DNA of 64,000 nt, taken from positions 1 to 64,000 of the forward strand of contig JAJIRX010000924.1 of the NCBI GenBank assembly GCA_023853785.1. Direction: 5' to 3'. Origin of the DNA: Psilocybe azurescens. Taxonomy: Eukaryota > Basidiomycota > Agaricomycetes > Agaricales > Agrocybaceae. The translations under genes were made by a program, and so were the position numbers. Below the pieces are notes generated by a model. It searched no databases, was not told the DNA's origin, and saw only the letters and a program-made list of their open reading frames with translations. Numbering within the stretch: position 1 is the first letter of the stretch; each line of letters begins with the position of its first letter. This document shows positions 1-13,220 of the stretch, one piece after another.

Positions 1-685
1 GATTCAGTCAGTAGGTTCTTTCAAGCTACGTTCTTCGCCAGTGATAATCTTTCTTCTGTTCCCAGAATAGCCCACGTTATACGTGCCACCTAAACCCCAC
101 CGCCGACCCCCATCTCTGTCGCTCACTTCTGCCAGCAAACCGCAAACAAACATAGTTTGATATTCACCATGACAAACTGACATATGAGTCCGTTATAATC
201 AACCGCCACTCTGATGCTAGGGACTAATATGCAAGTCAGGAGGCATTTTCGGAGAGCAATGATACCATTTAAGTGCTCTGCTTCCTGGTTACTGTGTGGA
301 TAGATCATCATGGAGGCACCTGTTAAAACTCTCGTAGCGGGAATAGAAGTGAAAGATCATCTTTCTGGTAGAGTGATATTCCTCACGGTCTTTCTAAAGC
401 AAGAAGCTGATTCACACACACTGTCGGAAAGCATTCAAACATGGAAACCAATTAACGAAGTTATTCTCCTCCACATGACATCGAATGATGATGGATATTA
501 TTACGCAGTATCCAGGGAAAAGATTTGTGAACGACTATGACTGCAAATAGATTGCATATGATTACCGAGGCGGGTACATTCAGGCTTGTTCATTCGCATC
601 CCATATAACCCCTCTTCATCACTCAGGCACTTCATATTCGGCACCTATACTCTTTCGCCTTCTCGTTATTACCACTCTATTCAAT
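1..685. other. Upstream region without a confident gene
   Basis: No recognisable gene. A 76-codon open frame at 310..540 (+) begins with ATG, but I recognise no family and it has no supporting intron or repeat context. The last ~60 bases before position 686 are pyrimidine-rich and end directly before the ATG of the CHAT gene, as expected of a fungal promoter or leader. Confidence 0.5.
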
Positions 686-3600
686 ATGTCTACGCCTGGT
701 GAGATAATGGATAGAGAAGAATCCGATACGACGGAAAACATGTATGCCCAACACCTAGCAAACTTACACACTCAACGTGCTAACATATTCTTCTGAATAC
801 AGTTCTGAGGGCCCAGTCAATACAGAAACAGCACTACCTGACGAAATCCCAACTACTACCCCATCATTTTCAGCTCTACTGCTGCTCGCCCAAAAGTTGC
901 TTGTACCTCCCAAAGAAGACATCAAGGAGACAACAGAAGAGTCGACTATGCTGACTGATTTTCAAGTTCCTGTATCTCCTGCGTCAAAGAATTCACCAGA
1001 AGATATGCTAGCCGATATAATAAAGTATGTGACGGTAAGAGAAACTTTGTACTAATGTACGATAGGGATCCCCAGTCTGAAGCCACATTCATTTTTAGAT
1101 ACTCAGGGACAGTGTCGATTTGATTCCTATCAAGGACGAGGAAGCGCCTACTTCGACGTTGCCTATCGGCCACATAGCTAGATATAACGCCGATGTGCGG
1201 ACATACAACGTGAAGGATGCAGCTAAAAAGTCAATCACAAATTTCATCGATCAGTTAGACCAACTTGGCAAAATATTCGGTGTTTTAGACGCTCTCAACG
1301 CGATCGACTACAATTATGCTGCCATAGTATCCTCGTCCAATGACCCCCAGGAGTATCTGCCACTTCGTCGAATGCCCCTTCCTCTTCATTGTCCTCTACA
1401 GACAGTCGAACGAAAGAGGAAAATATAATCAAAATTTTGCACTATCATTATTCAAGTATTTTTAGCATCTTAGAACAGTCGCCAGCCACTTCATTCCGAC
1501 GTCACTTCCTAACCGACGAGATTTTTCTCAGATTTAGTATTCACAATTCTCGACAACATCTTATAACTCTTCCCGAGAATCATATAACCTATCCATCTTG
1601 CTTATCAGCAATGGGTCTCTTGATGTTCCACTTATACGAAGTCACCTGGGAAAACACGACACTCGAAAATGGCTTGTTAATCAGCGCGATGGCATTGTCA
1701 AAGTGGCCGGCCCTTCCGACCTACACAATGGTAACGACGAGCGCAACGATACACACGGCATTGTCGTGTGGACTGCGGTTGATAGCTCGGAGAGACGGAG
1801 ATGTCGGCCATATAGAAAATGCTCTGGGATCTCTCAGAACGGTATGGGATGGATACAAAGATCTGCCAGATCAGTCTCCAGAGATGGGCACTAGTAGGCG
1901 ATCTTTGCGGGAAGAGTTAGGGATGTGCTTGTTGGAGCATTATCGGCTTTCAGGTCAACTAGAGCATCTGAATCAATCAATCGAACATCTCCAGGCCCTC
2001 CTACACCACATGAAGGATAATAACCATACACCAGAACAGCCCATTATATCAAATCTTGGCATGGCTTACCTGTCTCGATTTTTGCACTGTGGAGATGTGG
2101 AAGACTTGGATCGAGCTCTGTATCTGGGACAGCCGTCTGTTCCCATTTTTGACGATGATGACAGCGCAGCTATTAATTATCTATTTGCAATGACCCTGGC
2201 CGAGCGCTTCAAAATGACATTGGATACTCCTGACTTGGATAAAGCCATTCAACACTGCCGTAACGCGATTTCTCTTGTCCGCCCATTTCACCCTCTTCTT
2301 CACCAATACCGATCTTCCCTTGCGTGCATACTTTACGCCCGCTACGAGGCTCATAAACTCGGTGAAGACCTACAGTCTGCTTTGGAAGTAATCGACGCTG
2401 CCGTCACCGATGATACTACGAATCACCCTGGACAATATATGTATGTTCCATCCAAGGCGATTCAAGGTTACTTGCTTTCCGTGAGGGGGAAAGCACTGGT
2501 GACCTTGCTGCGATTGAGAATGGTATTAGTCTAATCTCTAGAGCACGGAGGGATTATTTTGGACCAGTCTATCTCGAATCACATATCGAAAACTATCTAT
2601 CCAACGCCTTTCTTTACCTTTTCCGTGCCAAGAAAGACAGTGCCGACTTAGAGACCGCTGTTCATCATGCATCTTTAGCCTTCGAAAAGGCGCCGGATAA
2701 TTCACCGTATCGGTTCAAATATGGCCTGAACCTGGGAAATCTCTTATTTCAACTGCATCAGTCCAGTAAATCATCTCAGTGTGACGATGCCTTGGCTTTA
2801 TTTCGCTTCGTGTCTATGTCGTCGACATTCCCTTCAATTCGACTAGAGGCTGCACTTCAATGGGCAAACGCCGCAGAGGCATCTAATTATGAATACCAGG
2901 TTGCCCACGATGCATTGGCTATGGCGCTGGACATCCCATACCGTTATTGGCGTCATTGGAGCACCGCATGCCTGTTCAGTACAAAATATTATCTTCTCAG
3001 AAATGCGCAATTCCTATCAGGGCCGCCGCATACTCCATAGATGAGGGAGATATAATCAAGTCCATCCACTATCTCGAAAAAGGTAGAAACATTATGTGGG
3101 CGCAAGCATTGAATTTACGAGCTGGATATATGCTTTCAAGAGGGGACGAAAGAGAGCGCGAATTCAAACTTCTTTCAAGACGTCTTTCCAACATGCGCCA
3201 TGGGGAGTCATTAATCCCATCGAGCAGCGAGAAACTTGAAGAAAACATCCGACATCTTCCTCCTGATCACTTTAGTAGGATTCCGCCCGAAATTTCGAGT
3301 GTGCTAGGCAGGGTTATTGGTATATATCGAGACAACTACTCAATATTGGTACAGCAGCAAGGCACTAACAAAACCAATCAATTTTTGACCAGTTTTAAAG
3401 AACACAGGGGCCAGGCCAGGGATTTTTTTCCTTGACTCTTCAGTGCACAGTTCAGCGAAGAGGTGGCACGAACTAATCTCAACGTTTCCCGATCTCCAAG
3501 AATCACTTTACTTCTCAGAAAAACAACGAGCCGATCTGATGCGCATTGTTACCAAAGGTCCTATTATCATTATCAACGCCCATGGTATACGCTGCGATGC

Positions 3601-4612
3601 GATCATCGTCAGCGCACGGTCAGAAGCCGTTGACGTCAGCTTCACCCACCTTCACCTACCTGATATATCGGGGGACGAGATCCAAGCCTGGGCAGAGACA
3701 CTTCGCGAAGGGATGAATAGTTTTTATGTGGGAGATATTCCATTACCCCAATACGAGAGCAATTACCTCGTCCCAATTCTTCGTGGCTTGTGGAAAGGAT
3801 TAGCTTGTCCGATATTGGATCACCTAAGACAAATTGGCGATGTGAAGCGCGTCTGGTGGTACCCCACAGGCCCACTCATGTTTCTTCCAATCCATGCCGC
3901 ATCTCCGTGTGAGGAGGACAAGCCTGGTCTTTTGGATCTCCTCATTTCATCCTATGTTCCATCACTTCACTCCCTCATCCGTGCGTCGAAGTCTCCTCAG
4001 CTCCCATTGAAGGTTCTGGCTGTCGGACTTCCCTGATACACCCTAGAATTTTCTTCCTTAAAATACGTCGACAAAGAGATGAAGGAACTGAAGAAGCACT
4101 TTCGAGGAAGCCCGGACAGTCTGGTTACCTTGATTGGAGAGGAAGCGAATATTTATCCAGTTATCAACTCACTGCCCGATTACACTGGCCTGCATTTCTC
4201 GTGCCATGCGTACCAAGACGAAGAATATCCTTTTAATAGCGCATTCTTTCTTCACAATGGACCGTTAAAGCTTTCGAAGCTGATTGACGTTGATCTTTCT
4301 CGCGTGCAGTTCGCATTCTTGTCCGCGTGTTTGACTTCTGCTGGGGACACGAACCTTCCGGACGAGTGCATCCACCTTGCAGCAGGGATGCAATTTGCTG
4401 GTGTGCGCTCTGTGGTTGCCACAATGTCAAGCGTGGACGACAAATTGGCGGCAGGCATGGCGTCCAAGGTTTATGGATATTTGCTACGGAATGGAATCGA
4501 AAACGCGGATCCGACGGAAACCGCAGAGGCGTTATTCGAGGCGATCAAGGAGACGAGAAAAAGAAAGATTCCTCTGGCGTATGTTGTTCCTTATATTCAT
4601 CTGGGTATTTGA
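686..4612 (+). pseudogene. TPR-CHAT protease-like gene, broken by frameshifts and a stop
   Basis: CHAT-domain (caspase-like cysteine peptidase) protein with a helical-repeat middle, a common Agaricomycete type. The start is ATG 686, with introns 742..802 (CTAAC branch site) and 1035..1098 in matching phase. The middle (about 1389-3435) is rich in TPR-like helices. The C-terminus carries the expected catalytic pair: His in FSCHA at 4205..4207 and Cys in LSACL at 4328..4330, followed by the family motif AGMQFAGVRSVVATM. The reading frame shifts near 1330-1390, near 2490-2500, near 2940 and in a run of seven T at about 3425. An in-frame TGA lies at 4034..4036 just before the CHAT core. What is known: fungal CHAT proteases can act in regulated cell death. 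Whether this copy works is doubtful; the T-run shift could be a sequencing error, but the TGA is harder to explain that way. Confidence 0.8.
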
Positions 4613-5446
4613 TTTTTTGGTTATGGATGCGTATTTGAATATTTATTGTTGCATCGTTGAATTCGCAGTATTAATTTGTAAAAGTGAAATAAGAGTTACA
4701 CGCTATATGTAGAATGACCATTCGAATTTACATCAACGAACATAACACATCTTGAGTCTCTACCTCGTAGATCATATGTATATGAACCTATAGCGGATTC
4801 AGAAGGGACGACGGCCCTTTCGTTGACCATCACATTTGGGACGATGCCCCATAGAGCCGGCGAAGTAAACAAACTGCCTCTACGGGAATAAAAATAGATT
4901 ATGCACACGCACTTCAGCCAGCTAACGAAACAGGTGGATCCTAGTCATTGTCAGTGGGGCCGCGGATATAAGATTTTTCGTGGAGCAGTATGAACCTGGG
5001 ATTGCCAGAGGCACCTATGAAGCGCGTCAGTCGAAAAGCCAATATGATTTGTCCTTTCTCCCCAAGGGACTATTCAAAACGCCTGAAAGTACCCCGGTGG
5101 ATTATTTAGCCAAATATTCGTCCTCTTCGTCAATTCTCGAACTGGATTTCGACGATGAGAATCAATCGACGTCGAAGAAGAATGTGCCCTAGGAATTAGA
5201 CAAAGTGTAAAGACTAGTAACGTATCCACATATATTCGCCCTGAAGTCAATAAAATATGTTTTCAGTCTTGTAGGGTTCTCAACGAATTCTCAGAAGATT
5301 TAATGTCATTATCAGCACAGGGAGTTGAGTGCCCAATCGAAGACAGAGACTGGTGACCGACACTGGGCCGATGGGTGTAAATGTCTGAGTTTCTCCGGCC
5401 TGGTCTAGGTTTTACTGAAATCTGGAGCTTGAACTTCATAATGCAT
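4613..5446. other. Intergenic region with one small open frame
   Basis: An AT-rich 3' flank of the CHAT gene is followed by a 70-codon open frame at 4980..5192 (+). It is Ser/Asp/Glu-rich and matches no family I recognise. From about 5386 the sequence begins to resemble the upstream flank of the MYND gene at 6479, which marks the start of the tandem duplication. Confidence 0.4.
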
Positions 5447-6098
5447 AATAGAACTACCTCGCTCACGAAAGTAAACAACTTAGTGCCAACAGTGTTGAAA
5501 GTCTCGTGCGGATAAGGTGACCATCTTCAGATGTTCAGGCTACCAAATTGCCCTATATTGTGTATGTGCCCCAGTTCTCGGTGAGTATTTAAGAAAATTG
5601 GTCACATAGAGTAACGAATGTGAGAAGGCGGCATGGTCAAGACATAAGGCGATATGTAGGCTCAATTCGTCAGATCAGGCCGGGATGGCAATCACGACCA
5701 GTGTAACACACAGACGCAAAAGCGGCTGCGCGCATTCTGTACCAAACGCATCGCCCTTGATCCTACTCGAAATACACGCGAGCTGGCGCTCACAACGGTC
5801 ATGCCTGTCCGGAATGAGGCGCGCTCGGAGAAAGCGTTCCTCGCTGCAGACGCCGATGTTGTTTCCTTTGGTAAAGAACGGGAGATGAGTTTCGCAGCCA
5901 GCTGAAGGCATATAAGAAAGAGGTGAACCAAATCGGAGTATCAATTGCATTTTGGTGGTGGTGTGCGACATTGTCGTTTGTCCAAAATATTTGCCCCGTT
6001 GGCTTCACCGATAAAAATTATCAGATGAAAATCAGTCGCACGTGGAAATGACCTTTACTGGACAGACTGAACAGAGGTGTTGTACAATAATCGATTCC
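5447..6098 (+). pseudogene. Decayed MYND zinc-finger gene copy
   Basis: This is a degenerate tandem copy of the gene at 6479..7171; alignable sequence runs from the first codons through the intron to the region of the stop. The start ATG is lost (ATA at the corresponding site) and the first zinc-knuckle exon carries in-frame TAG and TGA where the intact copy has CAA and TGG. Further indels break the second exon near 5870-5885. Most differences from the intact copy are C-to-T or G-to-A transitions, which suggests mutation of a duplicated sequence without selection. It is about 0.4 kb upstream of the intact gene, in the same orientation. Confidence 0.8.
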
Positions 6099-6478
6099 TC
6101 TTTTTAAATTTATAGCAGTGTTGCAACAAACATTCTGAAAAGAACTTCAGGTGGTGATTTTAAGGTTCATATTGAGCAAGACGGCTTTGAGTGCTTAGTT
6201 AGAACGCTTCGCTATGCCAGTGCCTGGCATGCTCTAATGATGAGCTGTGCTCGCCGCTCACCGCTTTCAAAGTTCTCACGGGGTGACCATCAAAAAGCCA
6301 GCGGATCACGTGGGCTTAGACATTTTGGCATCGGCGGTAGAGGAGCAAGCTCCCTAATCATTACCGGCGTTTGCCGAGTAAAATGTCTTGAGACCAACTC
6401 GCAACGAGTTTCTCCAGAGACCAGGGGCTTGAAAGCTTGAATGTTTGAAAGTTAATTGAACTTCAAAGTGTTCTCAAA
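6099..6478. other. Spacer between tandem MYND copies
   Basis: No gene seen. The last ~70 bases resemble the flank before the decayed copy (shared GAGTTTCTCC), so this spacer contains the duplication junction and probably the promoter of the intact gene. Confidence 0.5.
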
Positions 6479-7171
6479 ATGGAAAAACTACCTCAGTCGC
6501 GAATGGAAACGACTCAATGCCAACATTGCTGGAAGTCTCGTGCGGATAAGGTGACCCTCTTCAGGTGTTCAGGCTGCCAGATCGCTCTATATTGTGTACG
6601 TTTATCAGTTTTATATGCACTCAAATATTCATCTGGTCTTTAGAGCAAAGAATGTCAGAAGGCGTCATGGCCAAGCCATAAAGCGACATGCAAACTCAAC
6701 TCCTCGCGTCAGGCTGCTATGGCCAACCAAGACCAATCCAACAAGCTGAAGAAACTGCGCTCATACTGCACCAAACATCGACCCGCGTTTACAGAGTTTG
6801 GCCTCAGCGCTCTCGATCTGGCTCAGGATCCGACCAGATGTATGCGCGATTTTCTACTCATCACGGTCATGCCTGTCCCGGACGAGACCCGGTCGGAGAA
6901 AGCGTTCTTCGCATCGGGCGCCGAAGTGGTTTCTTTCGATTTCTTTGGCAAAGAACGAGGAGACGAGCTTCGAAACCAACTGAAATCGTATGAACAAGAG
7001 GTGAAGCGAATCGGCGGCATCAGCTGCATCTTGGTGGTGGTGTGCGACATTGTGTCATTTGTTCAGAACATTTGCCCCGTCGGCTTCAATGACGATATCT
7101 ATCTGATGGAGACTGGCAGGTCATGGCAATTGCCCTTGCTGCAAAAGTTGAATAGCGGTGTTGTCCATTGA
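6479..7171 (+). CDS. MYND zinc-finger protein, 215 aa
   Basis: The two-exon model is join(6479..6595, 6644..7171). The intron has GTACGT/TTTAG ends and splits the finger between the third and fourth zinc pairs, in phase 0. The N-terminal MYND finger is complete: Cys14/Cys17, Cys30/Cys33, Cys39/Cys43, His51 and Cys55, with the typical YCSKECQ and WPSHK signatures. MYND fingers bind proline-rich partner peptides in the nucleus or cytosol. The rest (about residues 60-215) is a short alpha/beta region seen beside MYND fingers in many Agaricomycete proteins; I cannot assign it a function. The reading frame is intact, unlike its neighbour. ATG 6479 was chosen because the decayed copy aligns from this codon on. 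Confidence 0.9.
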
Positions 7172-7624
7172 TCGATTCAATTCGTCCGTTCCTACGCCGC
7201 CTACCTCAGTGAAAATCAAGCTTTCCAGGCATTTATTTTGCAGTCATAAATTCCACAGGGACTCTTGCAGATAGTAAATCCAAGGATGAGCTATTTATTG
7301 TACAGCGACTCGAATAATGTAGTGAAACAGAAATGAATAATGCCTTGATCTACCATGAATGACGAACAGCGAGAGGATAAAAGGAGTACGAATAATGAAT
7401 AACGAATAACGAACGAAAAATGTTAAGTTAGGAAGAGATCCGATGGGCGAGAAAACGACGACGACGATGTTACAATCTATTTTGTAGATAGAACGAAAAT
7501 AGCAGGAGCAACTATGGCAGGGAAATGATAGGATAAATTCAACAAAGTGCGACAGGAAAGGGGAAAAAGTATATGTGCAAGAAAAAAAGAAAGAAGAGCA
7601 GTTACTCGCTGGTGATTTTTGTCA
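7172..7624. other. Convergent intergenic region
   Basis: A short AT-rich stretch between two convergent genes (MYND on +, coiled-coil gene on -). It contains a run of near-repeats of GAATAA/GAACGA near 7370-7425 and no coding signal. It probably holds both 3' untranslated regions. Confidence 0.5.
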
Positions 7625-10600
7625 TCACCAGCCATCATCACCCGACGTCCGACCAGGCTCGCTCTCAGGGCCAGACAACACACCAAGATCCAGCGACTCC
7701 ATATCGCCCAATAAAATCTCATGTTCAGGCCTTAGGTACAAGCTTCCAGGGCTTCCAGTAACCATCGAGAAATTGGCTATCGTAGGCGAGATGCTCGTTG
7801 TAGACGTGATAGATTTGTTATTGATATGTCCGGGTCCAGCGAAATCGCGATGTGCGTAGGGCGGCGAATGGGATTGAGATAACGAATGTGTGCCGCCTCC
7901 GCCGCCACTGTGCGATTGGGGTATCGCCCGGGGAGCCGCGATAGTCTTGGATGTTTGGTGATTCGCAGAGAGCGCGAAGGGATATTGCGACTGGTCAGCA
8001 ATGCCGCGGTTGCCGTCCATATTGTAGTTCGTGTCGTCGTGCAGAAGCATAGTCATGTTCGAGGGGGTATAGGGAAGATGGAAGAGGTGTCGCTTCGTTT
8101 CCTCTTAATCGAGGGTGTCGAGGTTGGGGGTAGGAAGTCGCCAGAGGGATCCCCAGCATCAGGGTCAAACTCAGGGGATGCATATTCGCGTTGGTCATTA
8201 ATGCTGTTATGAATGATGATCGTGTTGTTGTACGCTTCCTCTTGTTCGTGCTCTTGTTCTTGTTCGTCGCTGTGGCGGATGAAGCTGGGTGTGGAATCCA
8301 TCACGAGAGGGCTGCTGTTACCGGGTTTAAGGAGGGGGTCCTAAACCCGCTACTCGTACCGCTGCTTCCACTCCAGCTGGGTGTGAGCCCAGGCGCCTTC
8401 ACAGCTCTCAGAGCAGCCAACTCCCTCCGCAATCCCGAACACTCCCTCTCGACAGAGTCGAACGCATGCCGGAGATCATTGTTTTGCTGCACAAGCACTG
8501 AGACATCTTCGAGCCGATCCCGAAGCTGCGAGTTCTCCTCCCGCAGCAAGCGAGTCGTCCGCTGGGCATCCGAAAGCGCATTCAACAAAGCCCCCATTTC
8601 GTTCCCATGCTTCTCCTTCAAATCGCGAACCTCCTCCCGCTCCCGCTCCCTTTCCCTCTCTAACCTGTCCCTGTCACGGCCAAGGTACCCAAACGACTCA
8701 GCGAGACTGGTTGGCGCTGTCGAGCCCGACCTGGGCGTATCTCGATCTCGATCTCTGCTAGAGCTCGAAACAGTGAACGTCGGACTTTCCATAAGCCCCT
8801 GATGGTTATACGGAGATCCCCCGCCATAGCTGCTCCCTCCAAACGAATCGCTCCCTCTCCGCCCTGAAGTCGCGCCGCCAACTTCAGAGTATGCCATCCG
8901 CGAATGCGCGCGCGTGTGGCCGGGGTTGTAGTTGTACTCGGACGCGCTCCGCGCCGAGTTGAACCGGGTGCTGGAGGACGATGCACCGCTGGCACCGAGA
9001 GGCGAGGGCGATGGTGCGACGATGACGCTGTTGCTCCTGGTCCTGTCGCGTATGCGGTTGAGCCCGTCTCCCCAGCTTTCTCCTTCTCCTTGCTGCGATC
9101 GCGGTCAAAGTCTAGAAGGCCAGCTGCTTTGAAAGCCTTCGCCGTTCTCGGGCCCAACCACTCCATCTTCGGCCCTGCAGCACCACCGCTACCACCCACA
9201 GGGCTCTCATACCTACTCTCCTGCCTGCTTCCACTCCCCCTCATCGTCTCCGAATGTTCTCTGCCCAGCATGAGCAGAAGCACTGCTCCCAGGCCGAGAT
9301 ATCCGGGCTCCATAAGCCCCATTCTCGCTGACAGCCATCGTATTCACATATCTTCCTTCTGCCACATGTTCCTGGACGCTCATACTTCGCTTTCTCGAAC
9401 GTGGCGGGGCATGAGGGACACGAGGAATAGGCGAGACGCTGTCGCCTGAGCTGTCCGTCACTCTCAGCGAAGGCGTCCTGTCTCTTTCCCACTCTCGTTC
9501 TCGTTCCTCTCGCGCTCTCGCAGGCGTAAGACGGATCCAGGAAGATAGTTGGCATCGACTGATTGTCTCGCAACCGTGGAATCAAACGGCGTGTCTTCGA
9601 CTTCGCGCGACGGTGAAAATTCAGCTTCCGTCATAGGTCGCTCTGACCGCTCAGGCGAAGCAGACCCGCGGGATATCTGGAGTCTGATCCGAGAATCGAA
9701 AGACGTCCTACGCATGTCCAGCGAAGGACGGCCGAGCCCGATCTCACGTCCTAACGAAGGCCCAGCAGGCGGTCGTCCGGAATCTAGAGATCCACGACTT
9801 AGCGGTGTCACCACCTGCTGCGACGAGTCGCCATTGCTGGACGGACTGTCCTTCGAGCGGTTGCTGCCCCCACTTCCGAGCATGACTTGTCTGAGCGTAC
9901 GCGTGGCTAGGCGTGAGGTGATTGGTGTTTCTTTAGACTGAGGTGTCGTATCATCGTTACTGCGATTGCGTCCGCCAAACAGGTTTGCTGCTCGTAATGA
10001 GGGCTGACTGAACATCCTGGGCGAGCGAGGTGATGGCAACGTCCGGCGAGGAGCTGCGGGTGTGGAAGTCGGCGCTGAAGCCAGGGAAGGAGAGGGTGAA
10101 GGAGGCGAGAAGTCAATAGCTGCTTTAACCGGAGCTGTATCGACTTTGTCTTGAGTTGCTTTTGGTGTGGTGGTGGCATTGCTCATAGACGGTGTGGTAG
10201 GAGACGGTGTAGATATAGAAAATCGCGGAGAAGTGGGGAAGCAGAAGGAGATGAACGTAATCTCGGCAGCAAAGACGAGGCTTGTTGTGCTCTCGAAAAG
10301 CGGGACACAGGAGATGGAGGAAAGGTGGGTGTGGTAGGCGATACAGACGGTCGTTGTCGATGATCAGGCGTGCGATTCAACGACTTTGACGACGAGTTCC
10401 TCGTACCCGAATTTGGGCTCAAAAGAGCTAAGAGGTCGGCATCGACTGTGTCCGGGTTGAATGTCTTATCAACTGCTTCTGGATGTTCGTCCGCGTCGAT
10501 GATGACCACGGCTTTGTCGGCCTTCAGCCATTCCTCACCAGACTTTGAAGACGAGGCGCTCTTCCGCAGCGCATCCCGAACCTGATTTTCCACCTCCGTC

Positions 10601-11480
10601 GTCGACAGGTTGAATGCCGAGATATCAAAATCAAGGGAATCTGAACGCGGAGAATGTTTTTGGGCAGTCTTGGTAGTTGAAGAGCCTTGAGGTCTGTGTG
10701 GATGCAGAAAATTTTGGCTGGTAGTGCGATGAGGCGAGGACGACCTGGATTTGACCGGAATGCCATCGGGCAAATTTTTCGACACCCCTGAACTGTCAGC
10801 CTCCATTATGGTTGAGAGTTCTGCAGTCAAAGGAGGGCCTGGAGAAGGGGTTCGCAGAGTGAAAGCTGGAATTGTGGATTTGAGAGTCAGATACCAACAA
10901 AGTAAAGAGTATTCGCGATTTACCTGAGCGTAGTGTCCCATCTCCATTTGAAAGAATGCCGTCCTCCTGATAAGACCCAGATGTATTGTCAAACTTGGGT
11001 TCGCGCGGAAGTGGCTTTTCGATTAGCGAGAGAGACGCAGACCGCCTGATAGTTGTCTCATCCGCGAGGGATCCATTTGACCTTTCAATGGAGATGACTG
11101 GTGTCATTGCATCGTTTGAAAGCGACGACTTTCGTTCTCTGGTCATAGACCTCCTAACTGAACCAAAGTTCGCAAAGGGACTCCTAGAGGTACTGGGGGA
11201 TGATAGTGACGGTGAAGAAGTGGCATTTTTGTTGGGTCCAAATGGTAGAAGAGAGCGTAGGGTGCGGAAAGCAGGAATGCCTGAACCTGCAGGGCTAGTT
11301 GGTGTAGTGTTATATGTGGGTGTGCCCGGAGAATAGCCAATTCCTTGTGGTGTGGTTGAGCTGGAATTCAAAGATCCGCTGCTCGACGATGCTCGACGAG
11401 TGTAGTTCCCTGACGCGAAAACCCCCTTTTCGACTGCGCCGATGGGGTATTAGGGAAAGTTGGACAGTCGCCATTGGCAT
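7625..11480 (-). pseudogene. Ser/Pro-rich coiled-coil protein, full-length copy with frameshifts
   Basis: Large minus-strand gene of unknown function. Read from 11480 it encodes a Ser/Pro/Thr-rich N-terminus (motif RSLLPFGPN), an intron of about 90 bp near 10850-10925, a long disordered region and a coiled coil at about 8400-8660 (LEREREREREEVRDLKEK-type helix, then a leucine-heptad segment). It ends in another disordered stretch with the stop at 7625. The reading frame changes near 11440, 10245, 9500, 9240 and 9000. At the first three points the copy at 37453..39826 has one or two more bases in a short homopolymer and stays open. This is the only copy with the coiled coil. Such architecture suits a scaffold or cytoskeletal protein, but nothing here proves it. 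It is either a recent pseudogene or damaged by assembly indels. Confidence 0.7.
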
Positions 11481-11699
11481 TGGCACTGTGGTTGGAGAAC
11501 GACTGGGGTATTGCTTGGTGGGTATACTCTATGTTCCCTGTGGTTAGGTGGTAGATATCATAGTGAGAAGCAATCAAAGAACATCGAAGACGTCGCCGAC
11601 GGTGGACGTTCTGATGCAAAAACAGAACTTGCTGAACAAATTCCCGCGAAACAAAGACGGAAGGACCCTGCAAACTGATGTTTGTGGCCCTAACTTAGG

Positions 11700-13060
11700 G
11701 TTTTGTTTAACGAAATCTTGACCAACAACCACTCGACCGCGTCCGACGCGACGACGACGACAATAAATACTGAATGACAATGAAGATTAACCAAACTCTA
11801 TATTGCGGCACTTTGATGCGCGTTTCTCGTCTGGAATTTAAACAGCAACAACATCTTGAACGTCGCCCAGAATTTCCCCAGAATATTGGCAATCATGTTT
11901 GTGCATCAAATTTGTCGACATTGGAAGCTCCGTGTCATTGGAAGGCCATACTTTGCCAGTTGTTTATCAACGCTCGTTTCTTCGGTATGTATTTCGTTGG
12001 TGATCTTCCGCAACTTCCTTGTTGACAGGGTTCACAGACAGGAGTCCCAAAACAACCAAGTGATCGCACACGATGACAGGGCTCAACTACTAACATTAAG
12101 GCCGCAAAATATGGGAAATACGTTATTGAAGAAAGTTCTTCATGCCTCGATTATCGTCTGGCCTACATGCTCATTGTGCCAGACTGTCAGCAAGCCGCTG
12201 TGCGCATCGTATACGCCATTTTGCTTGTGCGAAACAAACCAGCCCCCTCAATACTGGTTCGGACCTCACTCTTCGAAATCTTCCGCGTCTGTGGTCTATA
12301 TCACTATACACCATCATCAATGAAGCGCAGAACCTCCTATGAAAATCTAGTCGATGAGGATCTTGTTGCGGATTTATCAGAGCTTCAAATAACAAACAAA
12401 AACACGCTGGTTGCATGACATCGAGCAGCCTTTCATCGTAGACGCCAGTCAAGCCTGGATAGCACTGAGACTTTTCAGTCTGTATGACGCAAATATATAC
12501 GACTTGAAAATGTATTTCAAGACTTGTGGAGGCACATGCTAGTCTGCCCTATGCAGGTGGGTTAATGTTCCCACTTATTCGGAATTCCCTTTATATACAG
12601 CTAACCTTTTCTACTACCTAGGTCATGTCATGGCCACACTGGTAAGATCAACACCTCCTAATGGTCACGCCCTGCATCTTCGGTTCACCGAAAGTATGAC
12701 CTCCAATCACATGCATCGTTCCGGGCTACGATGTCTGCCTTCAAGAACCCTACGTAGGTGGATACCCATCGCGAAAGAAAAAGGCGTATACAAACCATCC
12801 GCTCATTCGGTTACAACTGAGATTAAGATAAAATGAAAATGATCAAGAAATCATCCTCCCACCTTATCTGGAGGTTCTGCTCAAACTGATTAGCTGACTT
12901 GACACAGTTTCTATCTACACTTCGGACTCGCCGTCACCCCGTGATAACGGTCGAGGCCATGAATGTCCAGTAACTGCCACATTTCCTTTCACCAGCGCGC
13001 ATCACCTGTACCCGATATTGTCCTTCTATGACCAATCTCGTATCTCAACACACCAAGTAT
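11700..13060 (+). pseudogene. Unrecognised plus-strand gene remnant (copy 1)
   Basis: Coding-like sequence duplicated almost exactly at about 40044..41420. Plausible exons are an opening segment near 11780-11985, then GTATGT...TTGACAG as an intron (about 11983-12028). Next comes a segment rich in hydrophobic and aromatic residues (DYRLAYMLIVPDCQQAAV) near 12140-12345, a segment FIVDASQAWIALRLFSLYD near 12430-12500, and an exon from about 12622. Frames change between these segments without clear splice sites, so no complete model could be made. I do not recognise the family. Conservation of the open segments between copies only reflects how recent the duplication is. Confidence 0.35.
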
Positions 13061-13220
13061 CACGAATTGACACTAAGACTGCACCCACTTTCTGGCTTTG
13101 TCGGTGGGCTCAGAAAGAAGAGGTCATGCATTATGGGTTGTGTGCCGCAGCACGTAGCATGAAAGAAATAAAAGGTTTTATGGAGTAAAATACAGCTATC
13201 TATCGACACCGAGATAATAC

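Noticed and set aside
8191..9449. Plus-strand Ser/Arg-rich frames of 181-203 codons opposite the coiled-coil gene
   Set aside because: Overlap the conserved minus-strand coding sequence and have no start, intron or family support.
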